Position numbers and translations under genes: made by a program. Positions 28,818 to 37,919 of a DNA stretch of 64,000 nucleotides are shown here, piece after piece; within the stretch, counting starts at the first letter, position 1; each line of letters opens with the position of its first letter. Origin of the DNA: Fabrea salina (lineage: Eukaryota > Ciliophora > Heterotrichea > Heterotrichida > Fabreidae); contig JALIHJ010000038.1 of the NCBI GenBank assembly GCA_022984795.1, positions 124,001-188,000 of the forward strand. The letters are read 5' to 3'. The notes beneath the pieces were generated by a model. It saw nothing but the letters and a program-made list of their open reading frames with translations, ran no database searches and was not told the origin of the DNA.

Positions 28818-30113
28818 ATGGCAAGTACTGAACCTCTTCTCTCGGAAAAGCACATCGAACAGTTGGAAAGTCTCCCTGTGAAGAAGTCCTGGGCTCAAAG
28901 AACCTTCTCCCCAATAGGCGCAGGATCAGTTAGAGGTTCCATGTTTTCTCTGTGCAGTTTGATCATAGGCTCTGGAGTGATGGGGCTTCCTTTAGCAGTG
29001 TACAATTGTGGAATCGTGCTGGGTGGCTTGATGATTATCATAGGAGGGCTGACCTGTGGAGTTTTTAACTACATTCTAGTCCTTGCCTCAGACTACACTT
29101 GTGAGTACACTTACGTTGGAGTAACAGAAAGGCTTTATGGACTAGGTCTTAAAAGAGTTCTAGAAGTGTCTTCTTTTTTGTACGCGTTTGGAATCATATG
29201 TGCTTACCAGGCCATAGTTGCTGAGTTCCTCAATTCTTTTTTGCATTCGATCGGAATCATCCACGACCCTGAATTTGAGCATTCACGCGTTCTAGTCATA
29301 GTTGTACTTAACATGATCCTGATAATGCCTCTTTCACTCTTCAACGAGCTCAAGTCCCTTAGGTACGCGTCGACAATTTCAGTGATTGCTTGCTTGTACA
29401 TCACTTTTGTTGTATTGACCCAGACACCTGCTTACATCGCCAGCAACGCAAGCATCTCCGAAGAAATCACTTACTTCAACTTCAGTATTTACACTGTGGA
29501 CGCACTGAGCATCACTATTTTTGCTTACGAAGCTTCTAGAGGCATCCCGATTATCTATAGGGAACTCCGGAACAGGAGTCAAGAAAGAATGAAAAAAGTC
29601 ATTTACAGGGCAAACGGGCTCTCAATACTAATGTACACATCTATAGGAGTGCTGGGTTACTTGTCTTACATCAACAACATGCCAGACCTAGTGGTGTTTC
29701 GCGAGCCTTTAAACGGGGGGTCACCTAGTTACGACTGGGTAATGGTAGTGGGTCGTTTAGGAGTAGCCCTTACCTTGACTATGGGCGTGCCTTTAAACCT
29801 TAATCCTGCTAGACTGGGCTTGACGCAGCTTATTTCTGGAACTAACTACGAAGAAAACATGTTCAGGCATATTGTTTTGACTTTGCTGTTGTTAGTGGGT
29901 TCAATCATGGTTGCCATAGTAGTTCCTAAAGGAATAGTTTACTTTAAGATTCTGGGAGGCATTTTTTCGGTACTGACGGGGTGCGTAATTCCTTGTCTTG
30001 TGTACCTTCAGATTTCAAAGTCCTTAAAGAAGAAAGTTCTACTTAGCACTTGGACGTTCATCATTGTATTGATTGGCTTAGGCTCTGTAGGACTTACTGT
30101 AACTAACTTATAA
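28818..30113 (+). CDS. Amino-acid/auxin permease family (SLC38-like) transporter, copy 1
   Basis: The protein has 431 residues with about eleven hydrophobic segments. The first helix holds IIGSGVMGLPLAVYNCG, the hallmark of AAAP transporters. Later blocks include AYQAIVAEFLNSFLHSIG, LPLSLFNELKSLRYAS and AYEASRGIPIIYREL. Family knowledge: proton- or sodium-coupled amino-acid transport. It is the first of a tandem pair with the next gene, 1 bp apart. Its sequence is richer in C and in CG dinucleotides than copy 2, so the pair is not a very recent duplication. Confidence 0.92.
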   Translation: MASTEPLLSEKHIEQLESLPVKKSWAQRTFSPIGAGSVRGSMFSLCSLIIGSGVMGLPLAVYNCGIVLGGLMIIIGGLTCGVFNYILVLASDYTCEYTYVGVTERLYGLGLKRVLEVSSFLYAFGIICAYQAIVAEFLNSFLHSIGIIHDPEFEHSRVLVIVVLNMILIMPLSLFNELKSLRYASTISVIACLYITFVVLTQTPAYIASNASISEEITYFNFSIYTVDALSITIFAYEASRGIPIIYRELRNRSQERMKKVIYRANGLSILMYTSIGVLGYLSYINNMPDLVVFREPLNGGSPSYDWVMVVGRLGVALTLTMGVPLNLNPARLGLTQLISGTNYEENMFRHIVLTLLLLVGSIMVAIVVPKGIVYFKILGGIFSVLTGCVIPCLVYLQISKSLKKKVLLSTWTFIIVLIGLGSVGLTVTNL

Positions 30114-30114
30114 T

Positions 30115-31345
30115 ATGAAACAAAAAAGCTTAGTTTCTTGGCTGGGACCTATAAAGGCCGGCTCAGTGCAGTCTTCAATCTACACTTTGTGTTCTTGTGT
30201 GATAGGCTCAGGAGTTATGGGACTGCCGTTGGCTGTATACAGGTGTGGGTTTTTGTTAGGCACAAGTATGTTGGTGCTGGGAGGAGTAACTTGTTCAATT
30301 TACTACAAAGTGATGGTGAAGGCAGCAGACTTAACTAAGCAGTACAACTATGTGGGTATTGTGGACAGCTTGTACGGAACTGCCTGGAAGCAGTTTTCTC
30401 AGTTTACTTTGATACTGTACTCTTTAGGGATGCTTTGTTCCTACCAAGCAATGATAGCCCAGTTCCTAAACAGTGTGCTGCATTCGTTAGGAGTGTTTGT
30501 GACGCCCACAGGAGAAGCTTACAGGATCCTGATTATTCTATTCATGAACTCTTGCGTGTTGTTTCCTCTGTCTTTATTCAGGCAACTCAGCTCACTTAGG
30601 TATGCTTCTGTGATTAGTGTGGTGTCTTGTCTTTACATTTCTTTAGTTATCTTTCTGCAGACTCCTGCTTACCTCATGGAAAAGCCTGAGATCTGGGCTC
30701 ACTTTAGACTTTTCAAGTTCGAAATTTCAATAATAGACGCACTCTGCATAACTTTGTTTGCGTTTGAAGCCACACGAGCAATACCTATAGTGTATTCTGA
30801 ACTCAAAAAAAGAAACGCAGCTAGAATGGGCAAAGTTATAGACACAAGCAACCAGTTAGTTTTAACACTCTACTTATTCATAGGCATATTTGGTTACTTG
30901 TCCCACATAGACAACATGCCTAGCTTGATAGTTTTCAGGCCTCCTTTAGTAAGTGTGTCTGGAACTGACTGGCCCATGGTCATAGCTAGGCTTTGGATAG
31001 CCTTGACTCTAAGCATGGGAGTGCCCATAAACATCCACGTGACTCGAGTAAACATTTCTCACTACTTCCCTTCTAAGTACAAAGAAAACCTGTGTGTGCA
31101 CGTTTTAGTGACTGTGTTGGTGCTAGTGTGCACAATGGTTATGGCTATTTTAGTTCCTGACGCTTTGATTTACTTCAAACTAATAGGGGGGTTTTTCAGT
31201 AATAGTGGGCAAAGTCATTCCTACCATGGTTTACTACAAACTAGAAAAAGACAGAACCAAGTTTGCAGCTTTGCTTTTGTGGACCTTAGTTTTGACTGGA
31301 CTGGGATTTAGTTCTGCTTTTCTAACTTTAATCAACCTATTATAA
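30115..31345 (+). CDS. SLC38-like transporter, copy 2, frame broken near the C-terminus
   Basis: The open frame runs 30115..31311 and aligns with copy 1 as far as LIGGFFS (about residue 362). There it leaves the family reading and continues as polar sequence. In another frame the next bases read IVGKVIPTMVYYKLEK, then FAALLLWTLVLTGLGF and stop TAA at 31343-31345, which match the last helices of copy 1. The simplest explanation is a 2-nt loss near 31200. No 15- or 16-nt intron fits. It may be a real mutation, an allelic difference or an assembly error. The next ATG follows the restored stop directly. Confidence 0.75.
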
Positions 31346-32539
31346 ATGGAATACGCAGAATCTGTCAGTAGCGACGACACAATACCTGTGAACTCACCTA
31401 TAATCACAGAAGAGACCCCTCCTAAGAGAAAAAGAACCCTAGACAAAAGGTACAAAACCATCCAAGCAATGCTGCACTCAGTCGGACTTGGTCGGTATGT
31501 CCTCAATTTCGAAACAAAAGGAGTAACTCCAGAGGAGTTCTTGGACTTGGATGACAACCAACTGAAAAAACTAAGCATTCCTAAACCAGCGAGGAACAAA
31601 ATCCTAAGAACTAAGGAAACTGGAGACTGGGTGCCCAGTTTGAACAACAGTCTTGTTTTGCCTTATGAAGAAGAAAACCTTAACAAGTCCCAAAAACTAG
31701 GCGAAGAACGCCACCACGTGCCTTCTGACTTCAGAGTTGAGCAGCACACAAGAGTTCCTAAAGAAATCAGTGTTATGCTAGCTGACAAATGGGAAGACTC
31801 CCTAGACCCTTCAGGTTGGTGGGTCAGTGAGAAGCTTGATGGAGTGCGTGCTTACTGGAACGGAAAACAACTTCTTTCAAGAAACAAAATAGCTTTTGCT
31901 GCACCTAAGTACTTCACTGAAAAACTCCCGAAAACCGTAAGTTTAGACGGCGAGTTGTGGATGGGACGCAACATGTTCCAGAACTGCATTAGTGTAGTCA
32001 AAAGATACAAAAACAGCAACGAAAACGACTGGCAAAAAATAGTTTACGTGCTGTTTGACGCTCCTTCTATTCAGGGAACCTTTGAAAAAAGACTAGAGTA
32101 CATCACAAACTTAGCTGAAACTATTAAAAGCCCAATGGTAAGAGCACACGAACACTACGTGTGCACAGGAAAGCAACACCTAGAAAGAGAACTCAAAAAG
32201 GTTGAAGAACTCGGAGGAGAAGGGCTTATGCTTAGAAAACCTGAAAGTGAGTATGAACAAAGAAGGTCCAAAAACTTACTGAAAGTAAAGTCTTTCAAAG
32301 ACGCTGAAGCAACTGTTATAGGACACAAAGAAGGCACAGGGAGACTCCAAGGGCTCATGGGAGCTATTATTGTTAGGAACGAGCAAGGAGTTGAGTTCAA
32401 GATCGGAAGTGGGTTCAACGACAACCAAAGAAGAAACCCTCCCAAAAAGGGCCAGAAAGTCACATACAAGTACATGGAACTTACAAACAAAGGGGTGCCT
32501 AGGTTCCCCACTTTTATGAGACTCCACCCTGGAGTTTAA
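31346..32539 (+). CDS. LigE-type ATP-dependent DNA ligase with N-terminal SAM domain
   Basis: The protein has 397 residues. Residues about 33-80 form a SAM domain (GLGRYVLNFETKGVTPEEF, LKKLSI). The ligase half begins near residue 145. Motif I is SEKLDGVRAYW with the catalytic Lys at 163, followed by LDGELWMGR, FDAPS, EGLMLRKP (motif IV) and LLKVKSFKDAEA (motif V). A minimal OB part ends with IGSGFNDNQRRNPP and GVPRFPTF. This matches small bacterial ATP-dependent ligases of the Lig E group rather than eukaryotic ligase I, III or IV, which suggests lateral transfer. SAM plus Lig E is unusual. No organelle signal is obvious. Confidence 0.9.
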   Translation: MEYAESVSSDDTIPVNSPIITEETPPKRKRTLDKRYKTIQAMLHSVGLGRYVLNFETKGVTPEEFLDLDDNQLKKLSIPKPARNKILRTKETGDWVPSLNNSLVLPYEEENLNKSQKLGEERHHVPSDFRVEQHTRVPKEISVMLADKWEDSLDPSGWWVSEKLDGVRAYWNGKQLLSRNKIAFAAPKYFTEKLPKTVSLDGELWMGRNMFQNCISVVKRYKNSNENDWQKIVYVLFDAPSIQGTFEKRLEYITNLAETIKSPMVRAHEHYVCTGKQHLERELKKVEELGGEGLMLRKPESEYEQRRSKNLLKVKSFKDAEATVIGHKEGTGRLQGLMGAIIVRNEQGVEFKIGSGFNDNQRRNPPKKGQKVTYKYMELTNKGVPRFPTFMRLHPGV

Positions 32540-32549
32540 TTGATACAAA

Positions 32550-33641
32550 TTACTTAAAATGGTTTGTTAAGGAGTGCTGGAAGGCACTTGCTATTCCTTT
32601 AATCCCTTTTTCCACAGTTGAAGCCCAAAAAGGCATTTCAGAGGCCATGCACTCGATTAACTCTGAAAAGACTCTTAAGTAACTAAGCAGTATTTCTGAG
32701 TAGGTGCTTTTAGAGGTAGTTTTGGACTCTAAACTGATTTTAAGTGGGTAGGAAAGCTTTCTGAACTTATAGTTGATTTCTTCCAGAGTCTTTGAAAACA
32801 GGGGCTCATGCACCTTCTCCGAAAAAGAAACTTCAGTAGGTAGTGTGTCAGCCTCTTCAATGAAGCTGATTTCTTTGGGTTCAAAAGACTCACAGTTCTG
32901 GAAGTTAGGAGTCACAGGCACTTGAGGGCCATCCTGAATGTCTGTGCAAATCTCTAAGCTTGGTTTGGCTAGGTTGCTAGACTCAATGTGTTTGTAAGGC
33001 AGCACTACCGTGAAGTTTTGGTTGCAAGAAAGAGTTTGCCCGCATATAGAAAACTCTTGGGCACTCTTAAAAGGAGAAACTACTTTGCTGGAGTCAGGAC
33101 GCTTGCGAAGGAGTCTTGGGTGTGGTTTTTTAACAGTGAAGTGGAGAGCTAAGCCTTGAGTTAACTCTTGCGGACAGCAGTGTTCTCCTATGTAGTAAAG
33201 TCCGCATTTTTCACAGCTGCTTATTGACTCGTTTGAGAGGTCAAGTAGTTTTTCCACTTTGGGTTCTTGTTTCTGTTTGCAGGTGCACTTACAAGTAGGG
33301 CACTCGCCTTGGAAATCGAGGCTGTTTCTTGAGTTGCTGAAAGAAGTAGCTTTTTGGTGTTCAACTCTGCTGCTGTTTCTAGAAGATTGGTTGAACAAGT
33401 CTAAGTTCCTAAGTTGTCTCTGGACTTTAACGACTTGGTCATCGAATTCATAGGTGTTTTCCTTCTGCGAAGAGTGGCGCACTTTAGATCTGGTTTGGCG
33501 ATTTCTAATCCTTTTGACAGCTTGAGGTATTCTAACACGGTGCTTAGAAGTGTAGCTCCCACTAACGTTGTGTTCAGAGTCACTTGGAGGGTAAGGTCTA
33601 GCTGATTTCAAAATTCTTTTTTCTTCAAGACAATTAAACAT
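32550..33641 (-). CDS. Hypothetical protein with cysteine pairs
   Basis: The protein has 363 residues and is not recognised. The N-terminal 110 residues are basic and Ser-rich. A Cys-rich stretch follows (CPTCKCTCKQ near 116 and CEKCGLYY...CC near 140), which might bind zinc. The C-terminal half is polar with one helical end. No signal peptide or membrane helix is present. Its stop lies 10 bp from the end of the DNA ligase gene (convergent), and it starts 17 bp beyond the end of the macrodomain gene on the same strand. Confidence 0.65.
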   Translation of the reverse strand: MFNCLEEKRILKSARPYPPSDSEHNVSGSYTSKHRVRIPQAVKRIRNRQTRSKVRHSSQKENTYEFDDQVVKVQRQLRNLDLFNQSSRNSSRVEHQKATSFSNSRNSLDFQGECPTCKCTCKQKQEPKVEKLLDLSNESISSCEKCGLYYIGEHCCPQELTQGLALHFTVKKPHPRLLRKRPDSSKVVSPFKSAQEFSICGQTLSCNQNFTVVLPYKHIESSNLAKPSLEICTDIQDGPQVPVTPNFQNCESFEPKEISFIEEADTLPTEVSFSEKVHEPLFSKTLEEINYKFRKLSYPLKISLESKTTSKSTYSEILLSYLRVFSELIECMASEMPFWASTVEKGIKGIASAFQHSLTNHFK

Positions 33642-33658
33642 GTTTTTGAAATTTATAG

Positions 33659-34357
33659 TTAAAGATTAAACTCGTTCTTATAGCCCACATCGTCTTTTTC
33701 CTTGAGTTCGAACTCAGGTCTTCCTGACTTTTTGGCCTTTTTAAAGAGTCCTTTTCCTGAGTCAGGTGCAGGGCCCCATCTTTGCTCAAACTCAGACAAA
33801 AACTCAAGGGCTTTTTCTTTGTCATTCACAACTACCCTGATTTCTTCGCACCGTGTCATAGCGTGCTCTGAAATATAACTAATGATGCACTCAATTTGTA
33901 AAGCGGCTGAATTTTCTCGGGGAAAATCGAACTCTTCTGGAGTAAATACAGCAAAAGAAACTGTTTTGGCGTAGAGTTCGTCACACTTTGAAAAGGCGTT
34001 AACTACAGTAGTTCTGAACAGGTCCTCGAAACCATGGGAGTACCTAGAAAACTTAGGGCATATGGCGTGGACTACATTGAGCGAATAAAGGCTTCCTCCT
34101 GATGTAACTGCTACCTTTCCGTAAGGGACTCTTCCGTTCTTGAGTACCCAGCCTCTAGACTGGTTGACCAATTGTTCTCCTCCTGATGACATCACGACGC
34201 TGCTGACCCCGTTCTCTCCAGTTAAGTCTCTGTTGTTGCCTATGATTATGGCTTCAGACCGTTCGTTGCAGATATTGCCTTTCACCAACTTCAAAGAAGT
34301 TTCCCTGACCTGGACTTCGTGGATAACTTTGGTTTTGGAAGAAAACAATTTCCTCAT
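33659..34357 (-). CDS. Macrodomain protein (ADP-ribose binding)
   Basis: The protein has 232 residues. The macrodomain spans about 20-165: LVKGNICNERSEAIIIGNN gives the GxI and adenosine-site strand, GVSSVVMSSGGEQLV the Gly-rich loop, VPYGKVAVTSGGSLYSLNVVHAICP the next strands. Residues after 170 are Lys/Glu-rich and probably disordered. Macrodomains bind or remove ADP-ribose from proteins or nucleic acids. Catalytic class cannot be decided; a two-Asn NAxN motif reads IIGNN, so hydrolase activity is uncertain. No ADP-ribosyltransferase gene is visible nearby. Confidence 0.85.
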   Translation of the reverse strand: MRKLFSSKTKVIHEVQVRETSLKLVKGNICNERSEAIIIGNNRDLTGENGVSSVVMSSGGEQLVNQSRGWVLKNGRVPYGKVAVTSGGSLYSLNVVHAICPKFSRYSHGFEDLFRTTVVNAFSKCDELYAKTVSFAVFTPEEFDFPRENSAALQIECIISYISEHAMTRCEEIRVVVNDKEKALEFLSEFEQRWGPAPDSGKGLFKKAKKSGRPEFELKEKDDVGYKNEFNL

Positions 34358-34387
34358 AACTATTATGGAATTGTTGGGTGATATTAA

Positions 34388-35119
34388 TTACTTAACACTA
34401 GAGAACCTGTAGGACTGCAAGTCAGAAGCAATTTGTCTGAGGTTGGAAATGACTTTGTCTTTCGAATTTTTGAATTCAGAGAATTTAAGGGCTTCTTTGA
34501 TTTCCTGAGGAGTTCCTTTGGTTTTGAGGCTTCCTACACTGGTCTGGGCAAGCACTCTATTTAGTATTTCGGGGTTTACGATTTCTTTGGGGTTGTTGCG
34601 GAGTATTTCGTTTACGTCGTTGTTTAAGTTTTTAGGCCGCATGTAACCTTGTTTAGGGGTTTTCTTTCTTGAGAACCTGCGGGTGGTTACAGGGGGTTTA
34701 TAGGGTTTGGAAATCTTTTCTAGGACTGGGTTGCTTTGAGGCTTAACTAAAGGTTTTTTCTTAGAAAAAGAAGGTTTGACCCAGCTGAGCGGTTTAAAGT
34801 AAATCCCAGGACTTGGAACGAAGCTTTTGTCTCCTCTTTTGAGGAGTTTTTTCTGAGGCTTGACTTTGGGGGGCAAGAACTGGAGGGAGGGCGTACTGGT
34901 AAACTTCCTTTGCAAAGGTTTTGTTTGGTGAGTCAGGAGTTTCCCCATGGAGTCTCTTTCGTTTAAGTAAGGCACAAACTCGCGTTTGGAGTCTTGGTAG
35001 TCCTTTCTAATCTCCTCGTGAAAACGATGAGTGAGTCCTGACTTGGCAGACTGGGAACGAGTAAGTATTTGGTCTACTTGCTTTTTCACGCTTGTAGCTA
35101 TTTCTAGGTTAATGGACAT
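34388..35119 (-). CDS. Basic hypothetical protein
   Basis: The protein has 243 residues with high Lys/Pro/Ser content. A helix near the start (EIATSVKKQVDQILTR) is followed by long disordered stretches with KPQKKLLKRG and FSRKKTPKQG motifs and a C-terminal helix. No domain is recognised. Ciliate cortical and cytoskeletal proteins often look like this, but that is no proof. The ATG lies 14 bp from the stop of VPS26 on the same strand. Confidence 0.65.
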   Translation of the reverse strand: MSINLEIATSVKKQVDQILTRSQSAKSGLTHRFHEEIRKDYQDSKREFVPYLNERDSMGKLLTHQTKPLQRKFTSTPSLQFLPPKVKPQKKLLKRGDKSFVPSPGIYFKPLSWVKPSFSKKKPLVKPQSNPVLEKISKPYKPPVTTRRFSRKKTPKQGYMRPKNLNNDVNEILRNNPKEIVNPEILNRVLAQTSVGSLKTKGTPQEIKEALKFSEFKNSKDKVISNLRQIASDLQSYRFSSVK

Positions 35120-35133
35120 ATATGGATAATATT

Positions 35134-36030
35134 TTAAACTTTATTCCTCCATAGAACGATTTCTTGTTGCTTGAAGTACCTTCTGTCTTCTTCGTCCACT
35201 AAAACCAAGTTCAGGAAGTACCTGACTGAAAAGTTGTTGTTCACGTTCAGGTATGTAGGAGTTAAGTCAAAGGTGTCTAAAAACACCCTGATCGGAATGT
35301 TTTCTCCCCTAACAGGAGCTCCGTCCATGACTTCGAACTTGCCTATGGTTTCGTTCTCGTTGGTAGCTTGTGACCCTGCCCCAATAGTTTCTCTCCTAAT
35401 TATAGCAATCTCCATGTACTTAATGCGGATCCTCACTAAAAGGAAGTAAACTTTCCCCACAATGGAGTCTTGCAGATGGTACTTGTGCCTGTTGTACTGA
35501 AACTCTATGTGCAAGCAGTCCTCAATTCCTACTTCCATTTTAATGGATGTGTCGTCTTCAGGTTCGTTCGTGGGGTTCATCACGCAGAACTCCTTTTCCC
35601 TAACTATGTTGCTAGAAAGGCCCCTTGTAATTGTGACCTTAACTAAGTAGCGGAGTCGTGCATAGCGTCCTAAGTAAGTTTCATAAGGCTTTTCCACCTT
35701 GTTAAAAGAAAAAGGTATGGCAACTGAGTCAGTGATGGTTCCAGGGGGCTCGAGTCCTCTGTTGAGGGAAAGGAAGTCAATAGACTGGTTGCGTTCGTAG
35801 GTAACGTCTATGCGGCCCAGAAGTTCCACTTTAATTCCTTGGTGTTCTAGTTTTTTGCCCCTTTTGACGTTAATGTTGATCTTGCCAGTGAGGTCCTCGT
35901 CGCCACAGTAGACAGGGAGTGTGTGGTATTTGCCAGAGTGGTCTTTGAGGGTTGAGGTTTTGCGTGTGTCAACTCCGTCGAGTTCAAGGCTTACTTCTGC
36001 TTTGGAACCAAACTACTTAGTACTTACCAT
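35134..36030 (-). CDS. VPS26: VPS26 retromer subunit; intron directly after ATG
   Basis: The model is complement(join(35134..36012,36028..36030)), 293 residues. Exon 1 contributes only the ATG. Exon 2 continues [18 protein letters not shown], then [34 protein letters not shown] and [20 protein letters not shown], all in the order known for VPS26. The C-terminal arrestin-like half has [30 protein letters not shown] and [28 protein letters not shown]26 is the arrestin-fold subunit of retromer, which recycles receptors from endosomes. The intron fits the A10 rule. Start identity is strong because MFGSK is the usual VPS26 opening. Confidence 0.96.
36013..36027 (-). other. 15-nt intron in VPS26, directly after the initiator ATG
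   Basis: On the minus strand it is GTAAGTACTAAGTAG, A at position 10, placed between ATG and TTT GGT TCC. The protein begins M|FGSK. Confidence 0.93.
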
Positions 36031-36083
36031 TTCTTATTATTTGTTCAACATCGCTTAAGAATTCTAATAGTATCTTTAAATAA

Positions 36084-36854
36084 ATGAGAAGATATAGACA
36101 AAACAGTTCACAAAGCTACAAACTAGAAGAGATGAAACAAGTACTCCTCAGGTTCGAAGAACTTGAAGACAAGCTTAAAAACAAACAAAACGAAAGAAAC
36201 CAGCTCTTCCAAAAGCTCAGCCAAGTCGAAACAAGCATTCAAAATGAAGTATTCGAAGAACAAGAAAGACTCTCGTCTTACATCCACCAAGACCAAGAAA
36301 AACTAAAAGCCCTCCAACAAGAAAAGCTTGACTTGGAAAAAGAACTTCAAACTAGAAAACTCCTAAACCAAGAAACACAAACCATCCAACAAAAAAACCA
36401 AGAATTGCGGGAAAACATCGAAAACCAAGAAAAAGAAATACACTCCTACGAACAACAAGGCCTTCGCAAAGAAGACTACGACTCCTTGCAAGCCCAAATA
36501 GAAGAACTCGAGTACACCCAGAACTCTTTGCTAGAGCAAAACTTGCACTTAAAACAAGAACTTATTTCTCACCAAAACGCAAATGCTCCCCTTAGAAAAA
36601 GCTCCTCAGCTTATTTCGAGTCTGTGGAGGAAATGTCCGGTGTGCTCTGTGAACTAAACCAACTCAAGTACATTCTGGACTCTTACCAAAACAACCAAGA
36701 AGTCAACGTAACCAGACTACTCAACTTCAAAAAGCAACCAGTGCACTCCTTAGACGAAGTTTTGCTTAATGTAAAGGAAATAACACAAGACTTAAGGGTC
36801 CAGGTCACTGACATCTACGCTGAGCACTGCGGAAATACTTGTGTGAGTCAGTAG
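36084..36854 (+). CDS. Coiled-coil protein
   Basis: The protein has 256 residues. Residues about 15-170 are nearly continuous coiled coil rich in Glu, Gln, Lys and Leu. A second short helical part follows (190-250). No domain, signal peptide or membrane helix is seen. Proteins of this type often belong to the cytoskeleton or basal body, which is not shown here. A TTTAAA element lies 3 bp before the ATG. It diverges from VPS26 with a 53 bp gap. The stop is TAG. Confidence 0.75.
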   Translation: MRRYRQNSSQSYKLEEMKQVLLRFEELEDKLKNKQNERNQLFQKLSQVETSIQNEVFEEQERLSSYIHQDQEKLKALQQEKLDLEKELQTRKLLNQETQTIQQKNQELRENIENQEKEIHSYEQQGLRKEDYDSLQAQIEELEYTQNSLLEQNLHLKQELISHQNANAPLRKSSSAYFESVEEMSGVLCELNQLKYILDSYQNNQEVNVTRLLNFKKQPVHSLDEVLLNVKEITQDLRVQVTDIYAEHCGNTCVSQ

Positions 36855-36872
36855 TGTTTAAAGTAATTATAT

Positions 36873-37877
36873 TTAAAGGTCCCAACCTTCTTTTTTGTAC
36901 CTCCAGTAGTCCAGCCCTTCCAGCATTGCACTTGCTAAAGGAATTACTAAAGCATACCTTGCTAAAGTAGCAAGTGAGTTGCAAAAGTACCCTCTGTAAA
37001 GTCCACCTACAAGCCCTTCTTCGTGGTAGATCTTAGACAAAGCATATTGCACTCCTTTGTAGCGTCTAGGGAGCATTGTGTGGTCGCTGCTTTGAGCTTC
37101 AAGTCTTCTCTGAACTGTGTTTAGTGGATAGCAAACAGAGTACCCTAATAAGGCACACACTAACTGGTTCTCAACTGAAGCCCCAGAACTAGCTAGGATT
37201 GCTGAGATGCTTAGTCCGAAGTTCATAGGCATTACTAAACTCCAGCCTTGGAAAGCTTCTCTAAAAGACATTTTGTTAACAAAGGTAAAAATGCTTCTGT
37301 AAGTGTTGAACTCGTGTATTCTGTTTTGCAGAATAAGTCTAGTTTGGAAGTTGTGCAGGGGCTGGCAAGCAACATCTGCCAAAGTAGCTATTCCAAGTCC
37401 CAACAACCACTTTGAAAACCCTAAGTCTAGACTGTCTGTGCTAAGTAGCTTTACTAAGCCTAACTTCATAGTTAAACTTGAAAGGTAGTGCATGAAGTCA
37501 GCTCCGTTTCCTTTGAAAAACCCTTTGTAGCCTTGACCTGCCAGACCCAAAAAGACTTCTCTGTAGTTGTTGTAAATTGGGGCTCTGAAAGGTTTGTTTT
37601 CGCCAATCATTCCACTTGCCAGTTGCAAAGCGTTAAACTGTCTTTCTTGCACAGCAAGTTCGTAACTTTTGGCCAGTTCTAGTCTAGCAATGGCTTTGGT
37701 TTCTTCACCGTAAAAACCTTTGTTTGCCCTTACTGAGAGTTGAAGAGTCACTCCTAAGACCCTGAAAGGAGCAGTTAGTGTTGAGGCAACGAAGTAAGAT
37801 ACTCCTTGGGAGTTTATGGCTTCCGAGGTTTTTTCTTTCCTGGCTTTTTTATGAATTTCTTTGTACTTGCGTTCCAT
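36873..37877 (-). CDS. Mitochondrial carrier family protein, ADP/ATP carrier-like
   Basis: The protein has 334 residues and three repeats of the carrier fold. The signature prolines remain but the motifs are altered: PFRVLG, PLHNFQTRL and PLNTVQRRLEAQ. In true carriers they read PxDxxxxR or KxR. The third repeat ends KIYHEEGLVGGLYRGYFCN, a standard carrier block. The RRL pattern resembles the ADP/ATP carrier RRRMMM box but lacks its identity. It is probably a divergent AAC-like or orphan carrier of the inner mitochondrial membrane. The N-terminus is basic. Confidence 0.85.
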   Translation of the reverse strand: MERKYKEIHKKARKEKTSEAINSQGVSYFVASTLTAPFRVLGVTLQLSVRANKGFYGEETKAIARLELAKSYELAVQERQFNALQLASGMIGENKPFRAPIYNNYREVFLGLAGQGYKGFFKGNGADFMHYLSSLTMKLGLVKLLSTDSLDLGFSKWLLGLGIATLADVACQPLHNFQTRLILQNRIHEFNTYRSIFTFVNKMSFREAFQGWSLVMPMNFGLSISAILASSGASVENQLVCALLGYSVCYPLNTVQRRLEAQSSDHTMLPRRYKGVQYALSKIYHEEGLVGGLYRGYFCNSLATLARYALVIPLASAMLEGLDYWRYKKEGWDL

Positions 37878-37919
37878 TTATTAGCAATGCAGTTAAGTAA
37901 ACTTTTAAAGGCTAACTAA

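Noticed and set aside
31191-31205. A 15-nt GT..AG string near the break in transporter copy 2
   Set aside because: Removing 15 nt keeps the wrong frame, so it cannot explain the shift.
36075-36080. TTTAAA as a core promoter motif upstream of several ATGs (also near 15470, 40679, 42632, 7785)
   Set aside because: It is expected often in AT-rich spacers and also occurs between convergent gene ends (about 36872), so it is not listed as a feature.
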